From Bacteroidales bacterium (GTDB taxonomy: Bacteria > Bacteroidota > Bacteroidia > Bacteroidales > P3): a stretch of DNA of 64,000 nucleotides. The DNA is taken from positions 1 to 64,000 of the forward strand of contig JAGCVD010000007.1 of the NCBI GenBank assembly GCA_017962545.1, read 5' to 3'. Shown in pieces: positions 7,067-15,373 of this stretch; the first letter of the stretch is position 1; every line of letters starts with the position of its first letter. The notes beneath the pieces were generated by a model, which saw only the letters and a list, made by a program, of their open reading frames with translations, was not told where the DNA came from and searched no databases. A program made the position numbers and the translations under genes.

Positions 7067-8650
7067 ATGAATAAGGACAAGTCGACACAAGTGGGCAATG
7101 CCGTGTTGGTGCTCGTGGCCATGGTGCTGGGGGTGCTGATAGGGTTGATGTTTGCCGACACCTTCGGCCATCACCGTTCCACCACGCCGTTGCAGGGCAA
7201 GATGGACGAGGTGATGGAGCTGGTGCGGGAGAACTATGTCGACGAGGTAGACCTTGACTCGCTCAGCGAGCGGCTGGCAGCTGTGCTGCTCAGCGAGTTG
7301 GACCCCCACAGTACCTACCTGTCGGCCCGTGAGACGGAACGTAGCGCCGAGCAGATGCGCGGCCATTTCGAGGGGGTGGGACTGGTGATACACCGCGATG
7401 GCGACACAAGTTATGTGGGTCAGGTGATGCCTGGCGGTCCGAGCGACGGCAGCGGTCTGCTGCCGGGCGACATGATTGTCACCGTCGACGGCGACAGCGT
7501 CACAGGCCTGCCATCCGACACAGTGGTGGCACGACTGCGAGGGCCTCGTCACACGCGGGTCGACATCCGCGTGCACCGACTAGGCAAAGAATTGGATTTC
7601 AATATTCTCAGAGGTGTAGTAGACCAGCCGTCGCTGCCCTACTACGACATGCTCGACGACACGACGGGCTACATCATGCTGTCGTCGTTCACGACGACGA
7701 GTCACAATGAGTTTCACGCTGCCTTGCGGCAGCTGAAGAGCCGCGGGATGCGACACCTGATATTCGACCTGCGCGGCAACGGTGGCGGCTCGCTGTCGGA
7801 TGCCGTGGGCATCGTCGACGAGTTGCTGCCGGCCGGCAGCCCGATTTTATACACCCAAGGCGCCCACATGCGGCGGCAGGACATCAGGTCGCATCTCGGC
7901 GGCCTGTTCACCACCGGCCGTGTGACGGTGATGATTGACGAAAGTTCGGCGTCGGCCAGCGAGGTGGTGGCCGGCGCGTTGCAGGACAACGACAGGGCCA
8001 CGGTGGTGGGCCGCCGCTCCTTCGGCAAGGGGCTGGTACAGCAGAACTTCACCCTCAAGGACGGCAGCTCGCTGATGCTCACCACGGCGCGCTACTATAC
8101 GCCGTCGGGGCGCTGCATACAGCGTTCCTATGACGACGGCACCGACGAATACTATCGCGAATATGTGCAACAGCTTATCGACGAGACCTATGCCGACACG
8201 GCTGTGGCCAGCGTCAAGGACTCGACGCCCTACTATACCATCGGTGGCCGCACGGTGTACGGTGGCGGCGGCATCACCCCCGACCGGCTGTTCCCCTACC
8301 GTCACGACACCACCTTCGTGTACTACAACCAACTGAACTCAAAACACTTGCTGTCGACGACGGCTTTCGACTATGTCAAGGGGCATGCCGAAGCGTTGCT
8401 GCGGCGTTATCCCGACGATGAGACATTTTATCGGGCTTTCAAGGTCGACGACAGGTTGATTGAGGAGCTGGTGCGCCGTGGCGAGCGGGCCGGTGTGGCA
8501 CGTGACGCCGGCAGCCTGCGGGCACAGCGAGGCCTGATGGCCAACACGATGGCCGCCTATATCGGTCAGGCGCTCTATGGCGACGCCTTGATGTACCGCA
8601 TCTTCTTGCGGGAAGACGAAGACTTGAAGAAATTAAGAATTAAAAATTAA
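7067..8650 (+). CDS. S41 carboxy-terminal processing protease
   Basis: This 527-residue periplasm-facing protease has one N-terminal transmembrane or signal-anchor segment (residues 9-28). A short helical region follows, then a PDZ domain (about 95-175) and an S41 catalytic domain. The catalytic serine is in DESSASASEVVAGALQD (S294) and the lysine in RRSFGKGLVQ (near 319), so the Ser-Lys dyad is intact. Such proteases trim or degrade periplasmic proteins, in CtpA/Tsp style. The C-terminus (LKKLRIKN) is translated from a 7-bp array. The TlpA-like gene follows after 13 bp. Confidence 0.93.
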   Translation: MNKDKSTQVGNAVLVLVAMVLGVLIGLMFADTFGHHRSTTPLQGKMDEVMELVRENYVDEVDLDSLSERLAAVLLSELDPHSTYLSARETERSAEQMRGHFEGVGLVIHRDGDTSYVGQVMPGGPSDGSGLLPGDMIVTVDGDSVTGLPSDTVVARLRGPRHTRVDIRVHRLGKELDFNILRGVVDQPSLPYYDMLDDTTGYIMLSSFTTTSHNEFHAALRQLKSRGMRHLIFDLRGNGGGSLSDAVGIVDELLPAGSPILYTQGAHMRRQDIRSHLGGLFTTGRVTVMIDESSASASEVVAGALQDNDRATVVGRRSFGKGLVQQNFTLKDGSSLMLTTARYYTPSGRCIQRSYDDGTDEYYREYVQQLIDETYADTAVASVKDSTPYYTIGGRTVYGGGGITPDRLFPYRHDTTFVYYNQLNSKHLLSTTAFDYVKGHAEALLRRYPDDETFYRAFKVDDRLIEELVRRGERAGVARDAGSLRAQRGLMANTMAAYIGQALYGDALMYRIFLREDEDLKKLRIKN

Positions 8651-8653
8651 GAA
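8626..8653. repeat. 7-bp TTAAGAA array at the S41 protease C-terminus
   Basis: Tandem copies of TTAAGAA/TTAAAAA encode the last residues of the protease and contain its stop codon. Confidence 0.75.
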
Positions 8654-8663
8654 GTTCAGTGAG

Positions 8664-9695
8664 ATGAAACGGATAATAGTGATATTGATGGCTCTGTTAC
8701 CGCTGACGGCGGTGGCACAGAAGAGCACCCTGACGCTGACCGTGACGGGCCTGAACGAAGGGGCGGCGCTGGTGGTCTCTGAGCCACGGGAAGGTCGTCT
8801 GCTGCCTGTAGACACGCTCTATCTTGACGCCAAGGGAATGGTGAAGGTGACGCGCCACGCCGATGGGCCGCAGTTCATCGCCCTCAACCCGATGGAGAAC
8901 AAGGCTGTGGTGATATACGGCCTGCTGCTGCCACGCGAGAAGGTGACGATGGATGTGGACTACCGCCGCGAGAAGAACCAGGTGTATGTAACCTCCGTCA
9001 AGGGGTCGGACAACATGATGCTTTACGGCCAGTTCAACAATATGATGGTCGACGCCACCGACCCTGCCGCCCAAGCCGCATTGCCCGACAGGGTGGAGGC
9101 GCTGCTACGCCAAAACAGTTCGCTGCTGATGAGCGCCTTCCTGGTGACCTATTTCGAGAGTGCTTTCGAGCAGTATGCCCCTTTGTACAAAGAGGTACGC
9201 GACCATCAGGATCATCGCCATGCGAGCAACGAGTTTGTCAAACACCTGGACCAGAAGCTGAAATCGGTGGTGATGGTGGGGATGGAAGCTCCCGATATCG
9301 TGATGACCGACACCGCAGGTGTGGAACGCCGTCTGAGCAACCTGCGCGGCAAAGTGGTGCTGATTGACTTCTGGGCGTCATGGTGCAGCCCCTGCCGTAT
9401 GGAAAATCCCAATGTGGTCAGGATGTATCAAAAGTACCACGCCCTAGGCTTTGAGGTGTTCAGCGTGTCGCTCGACAACAACCGTGACAAATGGGTGCAA
9501 GCCATCAAGAAGGACAACCTGCTGTGGGAGAACCATGTCAGTGACTTGCGTGGCTGGAGTTCGGCGGGCGGCCGCCTGTACAGCATCAGCTCCATTCCCG
9601 CCACTGTGCTCGTCGACCGTGACGGCAAAGTGCTGGCACGCAATTTGCGGGGACCTCAGTTGGAAGAGAAGTTAAAAGAGATATTTGGCAAGTAG
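8664..9695 (+). CDS. DUF4369/TlpA-like periplasmic thioredoxin
   Basis: This 343-residue exported protein has a cleavable signal (ending near TAVAQ). An N-terminal DUF4369-type beta domain spans about residues 22-115, followed by a helical linker and a C-terminal thioredoxin fold. The redox motif WASWCSPC lies near residues 236-243, and the cis-proline loop (SSIPATVLVDRDG) is present. The combination is common in Bacteroidota and is thought to reduce periplasmic disulfides; the partner is unknown. There is no lipobox. A GGAGATAA-type array separates it from the Mrp gene. Confidence 0.9.
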   Translation: MKRIIVILMALLPLTAVAQKSTLTLTVTGLNEGAALVVSEPREGRLLPVDTLYLDAKGMVKVTRHADGPQFIALNPMENKAVVIYGLLLPREKVTMDVDYRREKNQVYVTSVKGSDNMMLYGQFNNMMVDATDPAAQAALPDRVEALLRQNSSLLMSAFLVTYFESAFEQYAPLYKEVRDHQDHRHASNEFVKHLDQKLKSVVMVGMEAPDIVMTDTAGVERRLSNLRGKVVLIDFWASWCSPCRMENPNVVRMYQKYHALGFEVFSVSLDNNRDKWVQAIKKDNLLWENHVSDLRGWSSAGGRLYSISSIPATVLVDRDGKVLARNLRGPQLEEKLKEIFGK

Positions 9696-9777
9696 GGAAG
9701 GAGACTGGAGATAAGGAGGGAAGGAGACAGGAGGGAAGGAGATAAGGAGGGAAGGAGACAGTAGTTAAGTAGATAAG
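9694..9777. repeat. GGAGATAA/GTAGTTAA microrepeat array
   Basis: About ten 7-8 bp words (GGAGACT, GGAGATAA, GGAGGGAA, GGAGACA, then GTAGTTAA, GTAGATAA) fill the whole junction between the TlpA-like gene and the Mrp gene. The same word family recurs at 10861, 24734, 33824, 39004 and 54300. Confidence 0.85.
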
Positions 9778-9782
9778 AAATT

Positions 9783-10862
9783 ATGATAACAACAACACAG
9801 ATAGAGATGGCCCTGGGCCATGTGAACGATCCCGACCTCGGGCGTAGCCTGACGGAGCTGGGGATGATTGAAAATATTAAAGTCGACGGCAAGAAGGTGA
9901 GCTTTGACTTGGTGCTCACCACTCCCGCCTGCCCGATGAAGAAAAAGATGAGCGACGACTGCATCGCCGCCATCCACGAACTGGTGGATCGCGAGGCCGA
10001 GGTGGAGATAAACCTCACCAGCAAGCCGCAGCCCGACCCCAAGGAGGAATTCAAGGAGGTGTTCAAGAACATCCACCACACCATCGTGGTGGCTTCGGGC
10101 AAAGGTGGCGTAGGCAAGAGCACCGTGGCCGTCAACCTGGCCATTGCTCTGGCCAAGACAGGTGCCAAGGTGGGCCTTGTCGACGCCGACATCTACGGTC
10201 CCTCCATTCCCATCATGCTGGGTGTGGAAGGCGAGGAGATTTACGGTCACCGTGTGGGCGACAAGACCTATATGCTCCCCATCGAGAAGTACGGCATCAA
10301 GCTGATGTCGGTAGGTTTCTTCGTGGACCCCAGCAAGGCGCTTGCCTGGAGAGGTCCCATGGCCAGCGGGGCTTTGAAACAGCTGCTGGGCGAGACCTGG
10401 TGGGACGAGATAGACTATCTGGTAGTGGACATGCCTCCGGGAACGGGTGACATACAGCTGACGCTGGCACAGAGTATTCCCGTGACGGGCGCCATCATCG
10501 TCAGCACACCGCAGCAGGTGGCGCTGGCCGACGTGGTGCGCGGTGTGGAGTTGTTCCGCAACGAGGCTGTCAACATCCCTGTGCTGGGCTTTGTGGAGAA
10601 CATGGCCTGGTTTACCCCTGCCGAACTGCCGCAGAACAAATACTATATCTTCGGCAAAGGCGGCTGCCGGAAGATGGCCGAGGAGATGCAGATACCCCTG
10701 CTGGGCGAGATACCGCTGGTACAGAGCATCGCCGAGAGCGGCGACAACGGCAAGCCCGTGGCACTCTTCACGCCCGAGAAGCTGCACGACCCCGTGCGCG
10801 AAGCCTTCGACACCCTCGCCCAGAACACCATTACCGAGATATGTAAGCTTAACATCAAGTAG
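9783..10862 (+). CDS. apbC: Mrp/ApbC Fe-S cluster carrier ATPase
   Basis: This 359-residue protein has an N-terminal DUF59/MIP18-type domain (about 1-85) and a P-loop ATPase domain. The deviant Walker A ASGKGGVGKST is near residue 105, and DADIYGPSIP and DMPPGTGD follow, as in Mrp/Nbp35 proteins. It is expected to bind and transfer Fe-S clusters in the cytoplasm. A NifU-like scaffold gene follows after 44 bp, which fits a small Fe-S maturation unit. Confidence 0.95.
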   Translation: MITTTQIEMALGHVNDPDLGRSLTELGMIENIKVDGKKVSFDLVLTTPACPMKKKMSDDCIAAIHELVDREAEVEINLTSKPQPDPKEEFKEVFKNIHHTIVVASGKGGVGKSTVAVNLAIALAKTGAKVGLVDADIYGPSIPIMLGVEGEEIYGHRVGDKTYMLPIEKYGIKLMSVGFFVDPSKALAWRGPMASGALKQLLGETWWDEIDYLVVDMPPGTGDIQLTLAQSIPVTGAIIVSTPQQVALADVVRGVELFRNEAVNIPVLGFVENMAWFTPAELPQNKYYIFGKGGCRKMAEEMQIPLLGEIPLVQSIAESGDNGKPVALFTPEKLHDPVREAFDTLAQNTITEICKLNIK

Positions 10863-10890
10863 TTAAGGAGACAGTAGTTAAGTTAGTTAA
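10861..10890. repeat. GTAGTTAAG microrepeat array
   Basis: AGTTAAGGAGACAGTAGTTA and similar words fill the gap between the Mrp and NifU-like genes. It is the same family as at 9694-9777. Confidence 0.75.
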
Positions 10891-10906
10891 GAAAATAAGA
10901 AACGAC

Positions 10907-11152
10907 ATGACCGATTTAGAGAAATCCGCCGTTGAACAGAAAGTGAAGAACGCATTGGCGCAGATACGCCCCTACCTGCAGCAGGATGGCGGCGACGTGG
11001 AATATGTCGACATGACCGCTGAAGGCGTCGTGATAGTGCGCCTCAAAGGCCATTGCGGCACTTGCCCCCATGCCATGCAAACCCTCAAGCAGGGCATAGA
11101 ACAAGCCCTTAAGAAGGCGATACCCGAAGTTAAAAGCGTGGAGAGAATATGA
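10907..11152 (+). CDS. NifU-like C-terminal domain protein
   Basis: This 81-residue stand-alone NifU C-terminal (Nfu) domain has the Fe-S ligand pair C50 and C53 in GHCGTCPHAMQTL and the leading LQQDGGDVEYVD segment. It probably carries an Fe-S cluster for delivery to apo-proteins. It lies behind the Mrp-type carrier and overlaps the cobalamin adenosyltransferase gene by 4 bp (ATGA). The family usually has CxGC, so GTC between the cysteines is a mild variant. Confidence 0.93.
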   Translation: MTDLEKSAVEQKVKNALAQIRPYLQQDGGDVEYVDMTAEGVVIVRLKGHCGTCPHAMQTLKQGIEQALKKAIPEVKSVERI

Positions 11153-11694
11153 TATACACCAAGACAGGCGATGGCGGTACCACCTCGCTCGTAGGTGGCA
11201 GCCGCGTCAATAAGGATGATGTACGTGTCGAGGCCTATGGCACCGTCGACGAGCTCAACTCGCACATAGGTCTTCTGGCCGAGATGTTCCGTCCGCAAGA
11301 GGGCGGCTATTATGACGAGCTGAAAGCCGTGCAGCACAATCTGTTTACCTTACAGACACTGTTGGCCACTGAGGATGAGGCCATTTACCGTCGTCTTCCC
11401 CAGCTAGCCGAAGAGGAGGTGGAGATATTGGAACGTCAGATTGACACCATCAGCGACTTGCTGCCCAAGTTGCACAACTTCGTCATTGCCGGCGGCAACA
11501 TCACCGGAGCCCAATGTCATGTGGCCCGGACCATCTGCCGTCGTGCAGAGCGCTGTGTAGTAACGCTTTCCCGTCAATGTCATGTCGACGATGTGCTGCT
11601 GCGCTACCTGAACCGTCTGTCGGACTATCTCTTCGTGCTCGGTCGTCGTGCCGTAGTGGCCGACGGAAAGCAGGAAGACCTGTACATCAATTAA
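11149..11694 (+). CDS. Cob(I)alamin adenosyltransferase, PduO type
   Basis: This 181-residue protein has the PduO-type N-terminus (IYTKTGDGGTTSLVGGSRV) and the helical core with RRAERCVVTL and YLNRLSDYLFVLGR. It transfers the adenosyl group of ATP to cob(I)alamin, making coenzyme B12. The ATG overlaps the NifU-like stop codon. No cobalamin biosynthesis gene is adjacent, so a salvage role is inferred. Confidence 0.94.
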   Translation: MIYTKTGDGGTTSLVGGSRVNKDDVRVEAYGTVDELNSHIGLLAEMFRPQEGGYYDELKAVQHNLFTLQTLLATEDEAIYRRLPQLAEEEVEILERQIDTISDLLPKLHNFVIAGGNITGAQCHVARTICRRAERCVVTLSRQCHVDDVLLRYLNRLSDYLFVLGRRAVVADGKQEDLYIN

Positions 11695-11716
11695 TTATAC
11701 CGGTTGATAATTTTTA

Positions 11717-11747
11717 TTTGCTGGTATCGGAAATAGTTGTACTTTTG
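11717..11747 (+). promoter_or_regulatory. Promoter of the DUF2795-like small gene
   Basis: TTTG (11717-11720), a 19-bp spacer and TACTTTTG (11740-11747) form a perfect Bacteroides promoter ending 23 bases before the ATG at 11771. Confidence 0.85.
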
Positions 11748-11770
11748 CAAAAAATTTTGACGTTTAGAGT

Positions 11771-11992
11771 ATGTATTGGACACTAGAATTAGCATCAAAA
11801 TTGGAGGATGCACCTTGGCCCGCGACAAAAGAGGAACTGATTGACTATGCGCAACGTACAGGTGCTCCAATGGAAGTTGTAGAAAACTTGCAGGAGATAG
11901 AGGACGAGGGTGATCAGTATGAAAGCATAGAAGATATCTGGCCCGACTACCCCACCAAGGAGGACTTTTTCTTTGAAGAAGACGAATACTAA
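11771..11992 (+). CDS. Small acidic DUF2795-like protein
   Basis: This 73-residue protein starts MYWTLELASKLEDAPWPATK and ends in a very acidic tail (FFFEEDEY). The LEDAPWPATKEELIDYAQRT segment resembles the DUF2795 family seen near housekeeping genes in Bacteroidota. The function is unknown. It has its own strong promoter and is followed after an 8-bp array by the DUF2520 gene, with which it may be co-transcribed. Confidence 0.85.
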   Translation: MYWTLELASKLEDAPWPATKEELIDYAQRTGAPMEVVENLQEIEDEGDQYESIEDIWPDYPTKEDFFFEEDEY

Positions 11993-11993
11993 T

Positions 11994-12017
11994 GCGTGAG
12001 TGCGTTAATGCGTTAAC
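11994..12017. repeat. 8-bp GCGTTAAT array
   Basis: Three exact 8-mers (GCGTGAGT, GCGTTAAT, GCGTTAAC) fill the gap right up to the GTG start of the next gene. Confidence 0.8.
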
Positions 12018-12782
12018 GTGTCAGTCAATATATCTATCGTAGGATCGGGGAATGTAGCCACCCACCTGGGTCTAGCGTTGCACGCTGCAGGCTACACCAT
12101 ACGTCAGGTATTGTCACGCTCGTTCGAGCATGCCCAGATGCTGGCGCGTCGCGTAGACGCACAACCTGTCAACCAGTGGCAACGCCTCGACGAGGATGCC
12201 AACATCTATCTGCTGGCTGTCACCGACGACGCCCTCTACGACCTGGCTCTCGACCTGCGTCTGCAGGGAGCCTTGGTAATCCATACCTCCGGCACCACCC
12301 CCCTTTCTGTTTTGAAACCTATCAGCCGTCGCCATGGTGTCCTCTGGTCGCCACAGACCTTTGTGCGCGACATTGCCATGGACTATAAACGCCTGCCTCT
12401 CTGTGTTGAAGGTTGCAGTCCCGAGGTAGAGGTCGCCATCGAAGAGTTGGCGTCGGCCATCAGCACATGTGTCTATCACCTTGACTACGAGCAGCGCTGT
12501 CGGGCCCATCTGGCCGCTGTGTGGGTGAGCAACTTCGTCAATGCCGTCAATGCTACGGCGCAGGACTTGATGCGGCAGGCCAATTTGGATTTCAGCATGC
12601 TGCGCCCACTTGCCGAGCAGACCCTCCGCAAGTGGGACTACGGCAACTTGTGGCAGCAGCAGACGGGGCCCGCCATACGGCATGACGACAAGACCCTCAA
12701 CGCCCAACGGCGTCAGCTTCTCGGGCAGCCGGAGCTGCTGCGTCTTTACGACCAACTTACGGAACTCATACAGAGCAAATGA
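12018..12782 (+). CDS. DUF2520/Rossmann-fold NADP-binding protein
   Basis: This 254-residue protein has an N-terminal Rossmann fold (IVGSGNVATHLGLALHAAG) and a helical C-terminal DUF2520 domain with the conserved AAVWVSNFVNA segment. It resembles an F420- or NADP-dependent dehydrogenase of the pyrroline-5-carboxylate reductase fold; the substrate is unknown. The start is GTG, since no in-frame ATG lies upstream. The stop overlaps the tatD start (ATGA). Confidence 0.88.
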   Translation: MSVNISIVGSGNVATHLGLALHAAGYTIRQVLSRSFEHAQMLARRVDAQPVNQWQRLDEDANIYLLAVTDDALYDLALDLRLQGALVIHTSGTTPLSVLKPISRRHGVLWSPQTFVRDIAMDYKRLPLCVEGCSPEVEVAIEELASAISTCVYHLDYEQRCRAHLAAVWVSNFVNAVNATAQDLMRQANLDFSMLRPLAEQTLRKWDYGNLWQQQTGPAIRHDDKTLNAQRRQLLGQPELLRLYDQLTELIQSK

Positions 12783-13564
12783 CTTTCATCGACACCCACA
12801 GTCACCTCTATGACGAGGCTTTCGACGAAGACCGCGAAGAAGCGTTGCAACGTGCCCTCGATGCGGGTGTCACCATGCTCTTGTTGCCTGATATCGACAG
12901 CAGCGCCACTCCGCGGCTGACAGCATTCTGGCAGGCCCACCCCGACTGCTGCCGCCCCATGGCGGGGTTGCATCCCACTTCTGTCAAAGAAGACTTTGAG
13001 CAAGAACTCCAACAGGTCCACGCACGTCTGTTCAGTGACAAGGTGGAGGTATGTGCCGTCGGGGAGATAGGCATGGACCTGTACTGGGACCGCACCTACG
13101 AAGAGCAGCAACGTGAAGTGCTGAAGCGGCAGATGCTGTGGGCCGAGGAGCTTGGGTTGCCCGTCTGTCTGCATATCCGAAAGGCTCATAATGAGGTCTT
13201 CGGCCTGCTGCGCGACCTTAACCGAGGCACCTACCGAGGGGTGATGCACTGCTTCGGTGGCAGCGTACAGGAAGCCTTGCGGGCCGTTGAAATGGGCTTC
13301 TGTCTCGGTGTCGGCGGCGTGGTGACCTACAAGAACGCCACCCTGGCCGAAGTGGTCAAGGTCGTCCCCTTGGAAAACATACTGCTCGAGACTGACGCTC
13401 CCTATTTAAGCCCAGTGCCTCACCGTGGTCAACGTAACGAATCGGCTTACATACCCATCATCGCGCAACGTATTGCCGACCTTCGAGGCATCACCCTCGA
13501 AGAGGTCGCCGACCGAACCACCGCCAACGCACGTCAACTGTTTAATCTCGGCAATCCCAGATGA
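12779..13564 (+). CDS. TatD-family DNase/metal hydrolase
   Basis: This 261-residue TIM-barrel hydrolase shows the TatD ligands: the FIDTHSHLYDE start, GEIGMDLYWD, CLHIRKAH, HCFGGS and LETDAPYLSP. Family members are 3'-5' DNA exonucleases or deacylases. It overlaps both neighbours by 4 bp, so it is translationally coupled in a DUF2520-tatD-CDF unit. Confidence 0.94.
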   Translation: MTFIDTHSHLYDEAFDEDREEALQRALDAGVTMLLLPDIDSSATPRLTAFWQAHPDCCRPMAGLHPTSVKEDFEQELQQVHARLFSDKVEVCAVGEIGMDLYWDRTYEEQQREVLKRQMLWAEELGLPVCLHIRKAHNEVFGLLRDLNRGTYRGVMHCFGGSVQEALRAVEMGFCLGVGGVVTYKNATLAEVVKVVPLENILLETDAPYLSPVPHRGQRNESAYIPIIAQRIADLRGITLEEVADRTTANARQLFNLGNPR

Positions 13565-14448
13565 ATCGTGAGAAAGAGATATACAAGGTTACACTGGTAG
13601 GCAGCGCAGGCAATGTGGTGCTGCTGACCTTTAAGTTTGTCGCAGGCATCCTAGGCCATAGTGCCGCCATGATGGCCGATGCCGTGCACTCGTTGTCGGA
13701 CTTCATCACCGACATCATCGTCATCCTTTTTGTGCGTGTCAGCGCCAAGCCGCAGGATGAGTCACACGACTACGGACACGGGAAGTTCGAGACAATGGCC
13801 TCTTTCTTCGTGGGACTGGCTTTGGTGGCTGCCGCCACGGGCATCATCGTCTCCGGTGCAGTGAAGTTTGCTTCGTGGCTACGCGGAGAGCAGTTACCAG
13901 CCCCTGGAAAGCTGGCACTATGGGCGGCGCTGATCTCCATCGTCGTCAAAGAGTTGCTGTATCAATATACCTCGCGTGCCGGCAAGAAGCTCGACTCACA
14001 GGCCGTCGTCGCCAATGCCTGGCATCACCGCAGCGACGCCCTCTCTTCCATCGGGGCCGCCATCGGTATCGGAGGGGCCATATTACTCGGCGACCGCTGG
14101 ACGGTGCTCGACCCGTTGGCCTCCATCGTGGTGGGCGCCATGCTGATCAAGGTGGCTGTAGACCTGTTGCGTGGCAGCATGAACGAACTGACGGAGTGCT
14201 CGTTGCCCACCGAGACTGAGCGCGAGATAGAGGATATTATCCAATCCTATCCTGGAGTCTGCGAACCACACAACCTTCGCACCCGAAAAATTGGCAACCG
14301 CATTGCCATCGAGGCACACATCTGCATGGATGGCGCCCTCACCCTTCACGAGGCTCACGACCGCGCCACCGCCATAGAGCACCGGCTCAAAGAGCGCTTT
14401 GGCTCCCAGACCCATGTCACCCTGCACATGGAACCGACAAAAGAATAA
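13561..14448 (+). CDS. Cation diffusion facilitator metal exporter
   Basis: This 295-residue CDF transporter has about six membrane helices followed by a cytoplasmic ferredoxin-like domain. The metal-binding motifs DAVHSLSDFITD (helix 2) and HHRSDALSS (helix 5) are complete. The HxxxD pairs suggest export of Zn2+ or a similar divalent ion. It overlaps the tatD stop codon by 4 bp. The uppS promoter starts immediately after its stop. Confidence 0.94.
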   Translation: MNREKEIYKVTLVGSAGNVVLLTFKFVAGILGHSAAMMADAVHSLSDFITDIIVILFVRVSAKPQDESHDYGHGKFETMASFFVGLALVAAATGIIVSGAVKFASWLRGEQLPAPGKLALWAALISIVVKELLYQYTSRAGKKLDSQAVVANAWHHRSDALSSIGAAIGIGGAILLGDRWTVLDPLASIVVGAMLIKVAVDLLRGSMNELTECSLPTETEREIEDIIQSYPGVCEPHNLRTRKIGNRIAIEAHICMDGALTLHEAHDRATAIEHRLKERFGSQTHVTLHMEPTKE

Positions 14449-14452
14449 TTTT

Positions 14453-14482
14453 TTTGTCAGTCTTATTTTTTTTGTATTTTTG
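14453..14482 (+). promoter_or_regulatory. uppS promoter
   Basis: TTTG (14453-14456) and TATTTTTG (14475-14482) are separated by 18 bp. The promoter lies just behind the CDF stop codon and 45 bases before the uppS ATG. Confidence 0.7.
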
Positions 14483-14527
14483 CATTTTAAAATCCCCCGT
14501 CAACGGGGTGCTAATGACAATAATGGT

Positions 14528-15265
14528 ATGACAACATTGGAGCAAATAGACCATAGTCGTGTGCCACAGCACGTGGCTATCATTATGGACGGCAACGGCC
14601 GTTGGGCGATGAAGCAGAACCGTGCAAGACTTTTCGGACACAACAATGCGATAGAGGCTGTGCGTGCTGCTGTAGAATCGGCCGTACAATTGAATATAGG
14701 GTATTTGACATTGTACACCTTCAGCACCGAGAACTGGAACCGCCCACAAGAGGAGGTCGACGGGCTGATGGAGTTGTTGATAAAGGCCGTCCACAACGAA
14801 ACAAAGACTCTGATGGACAACAATGTACGCCTTCAAGCAATAGGCGACCTCCAGCGTATACCGGAACGTTCGCGCAAGGTGTTGCTGGGCTGTATCGAAA
14901 AGACGTCCGTGAACACTGGCACCACGCTGATTCTCGCATTGAGTTACAGTTCACGGTGGGAGATAGCCGAGGCCATCAAGCAGATATGCCATGATAAACT
15001 CAAGGCAGACGAGGTGAATGAAGAAACCTTGCGGCGCTATCTGGTCACACGTGACTATCCAGACCCCGACTTGCTTATTCGCACTGGCGGTGAGTTCCGT
15101 GTGTCGAATTTCTTGTTGTGGCAGATGGCCTATACTGAATTCTATTTCAGCGAGCAGTTGTGGCCTGACTTCCGTCACGAGGATTTCTTTGCCGCCGTGC
15201 TCGACTACCAACGTCGTCAACGCCGCTTTGGGAAGACAGAGGCTCAGGTGGAAAGAGAATCGTGA
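14528..15265 (+). CDS. uppS: Undecaprenyl diphosphate synthase
   Basis: This cis-prenyltransferase condenses isopentenyl diphosphate with farnesyl diphosphate to make the lipid carrier for peptidoglycan and O-antigen. The 245-residue protein has HVAIIMDGNGRWA at the start, TLYTFSTENWNRP, and the C-terminal DPDLLIRTGGEFRVSNFLLW. The start at 14528 is chosen because the upstream codons overlap the promoter. It leads the conserved uppS-bamA-ompH cluster. Confidence 0.96.
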   Translation: MTTLEQIDHSRVPQHVAIIMDGNGRWAMKQNRARLFGHNNAIEAVRAAVESAVQLNIGYLTLYTFSTENWNRPQEEVDGLMELLIKAVHNETKTLMDNNVRLQAIGDLQRIPERSRKVLLGCIEKTSVNTGTTLILALSYSSRWEIAEAIKQICHDKLKADEVNEETLRRYLVTRDYPDPDLLIRTGGEFRVSNFLLWQMAYTEFYFSEQLWPDFRHEDFFAAVLDYQRRQRRFGKTEAQVERES

Positions 15266-15373
15266 GTGCAAGAAAAAATGTGAAAAAAATACCAATTATA
15301 TAATAAAATAAAAAGAAGAGAGTTATTATAAAGTTTTCGGCAAATCCGAGAAATACGAAAAGAATAACTGCAA

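Noticed and set aside
11149-11694. A cobalamin gene cluster near the adenosyltransferase
   Set aside because: No other cob, cbi or btu gene is adjacent and no cobalamin riboswitch is seen.
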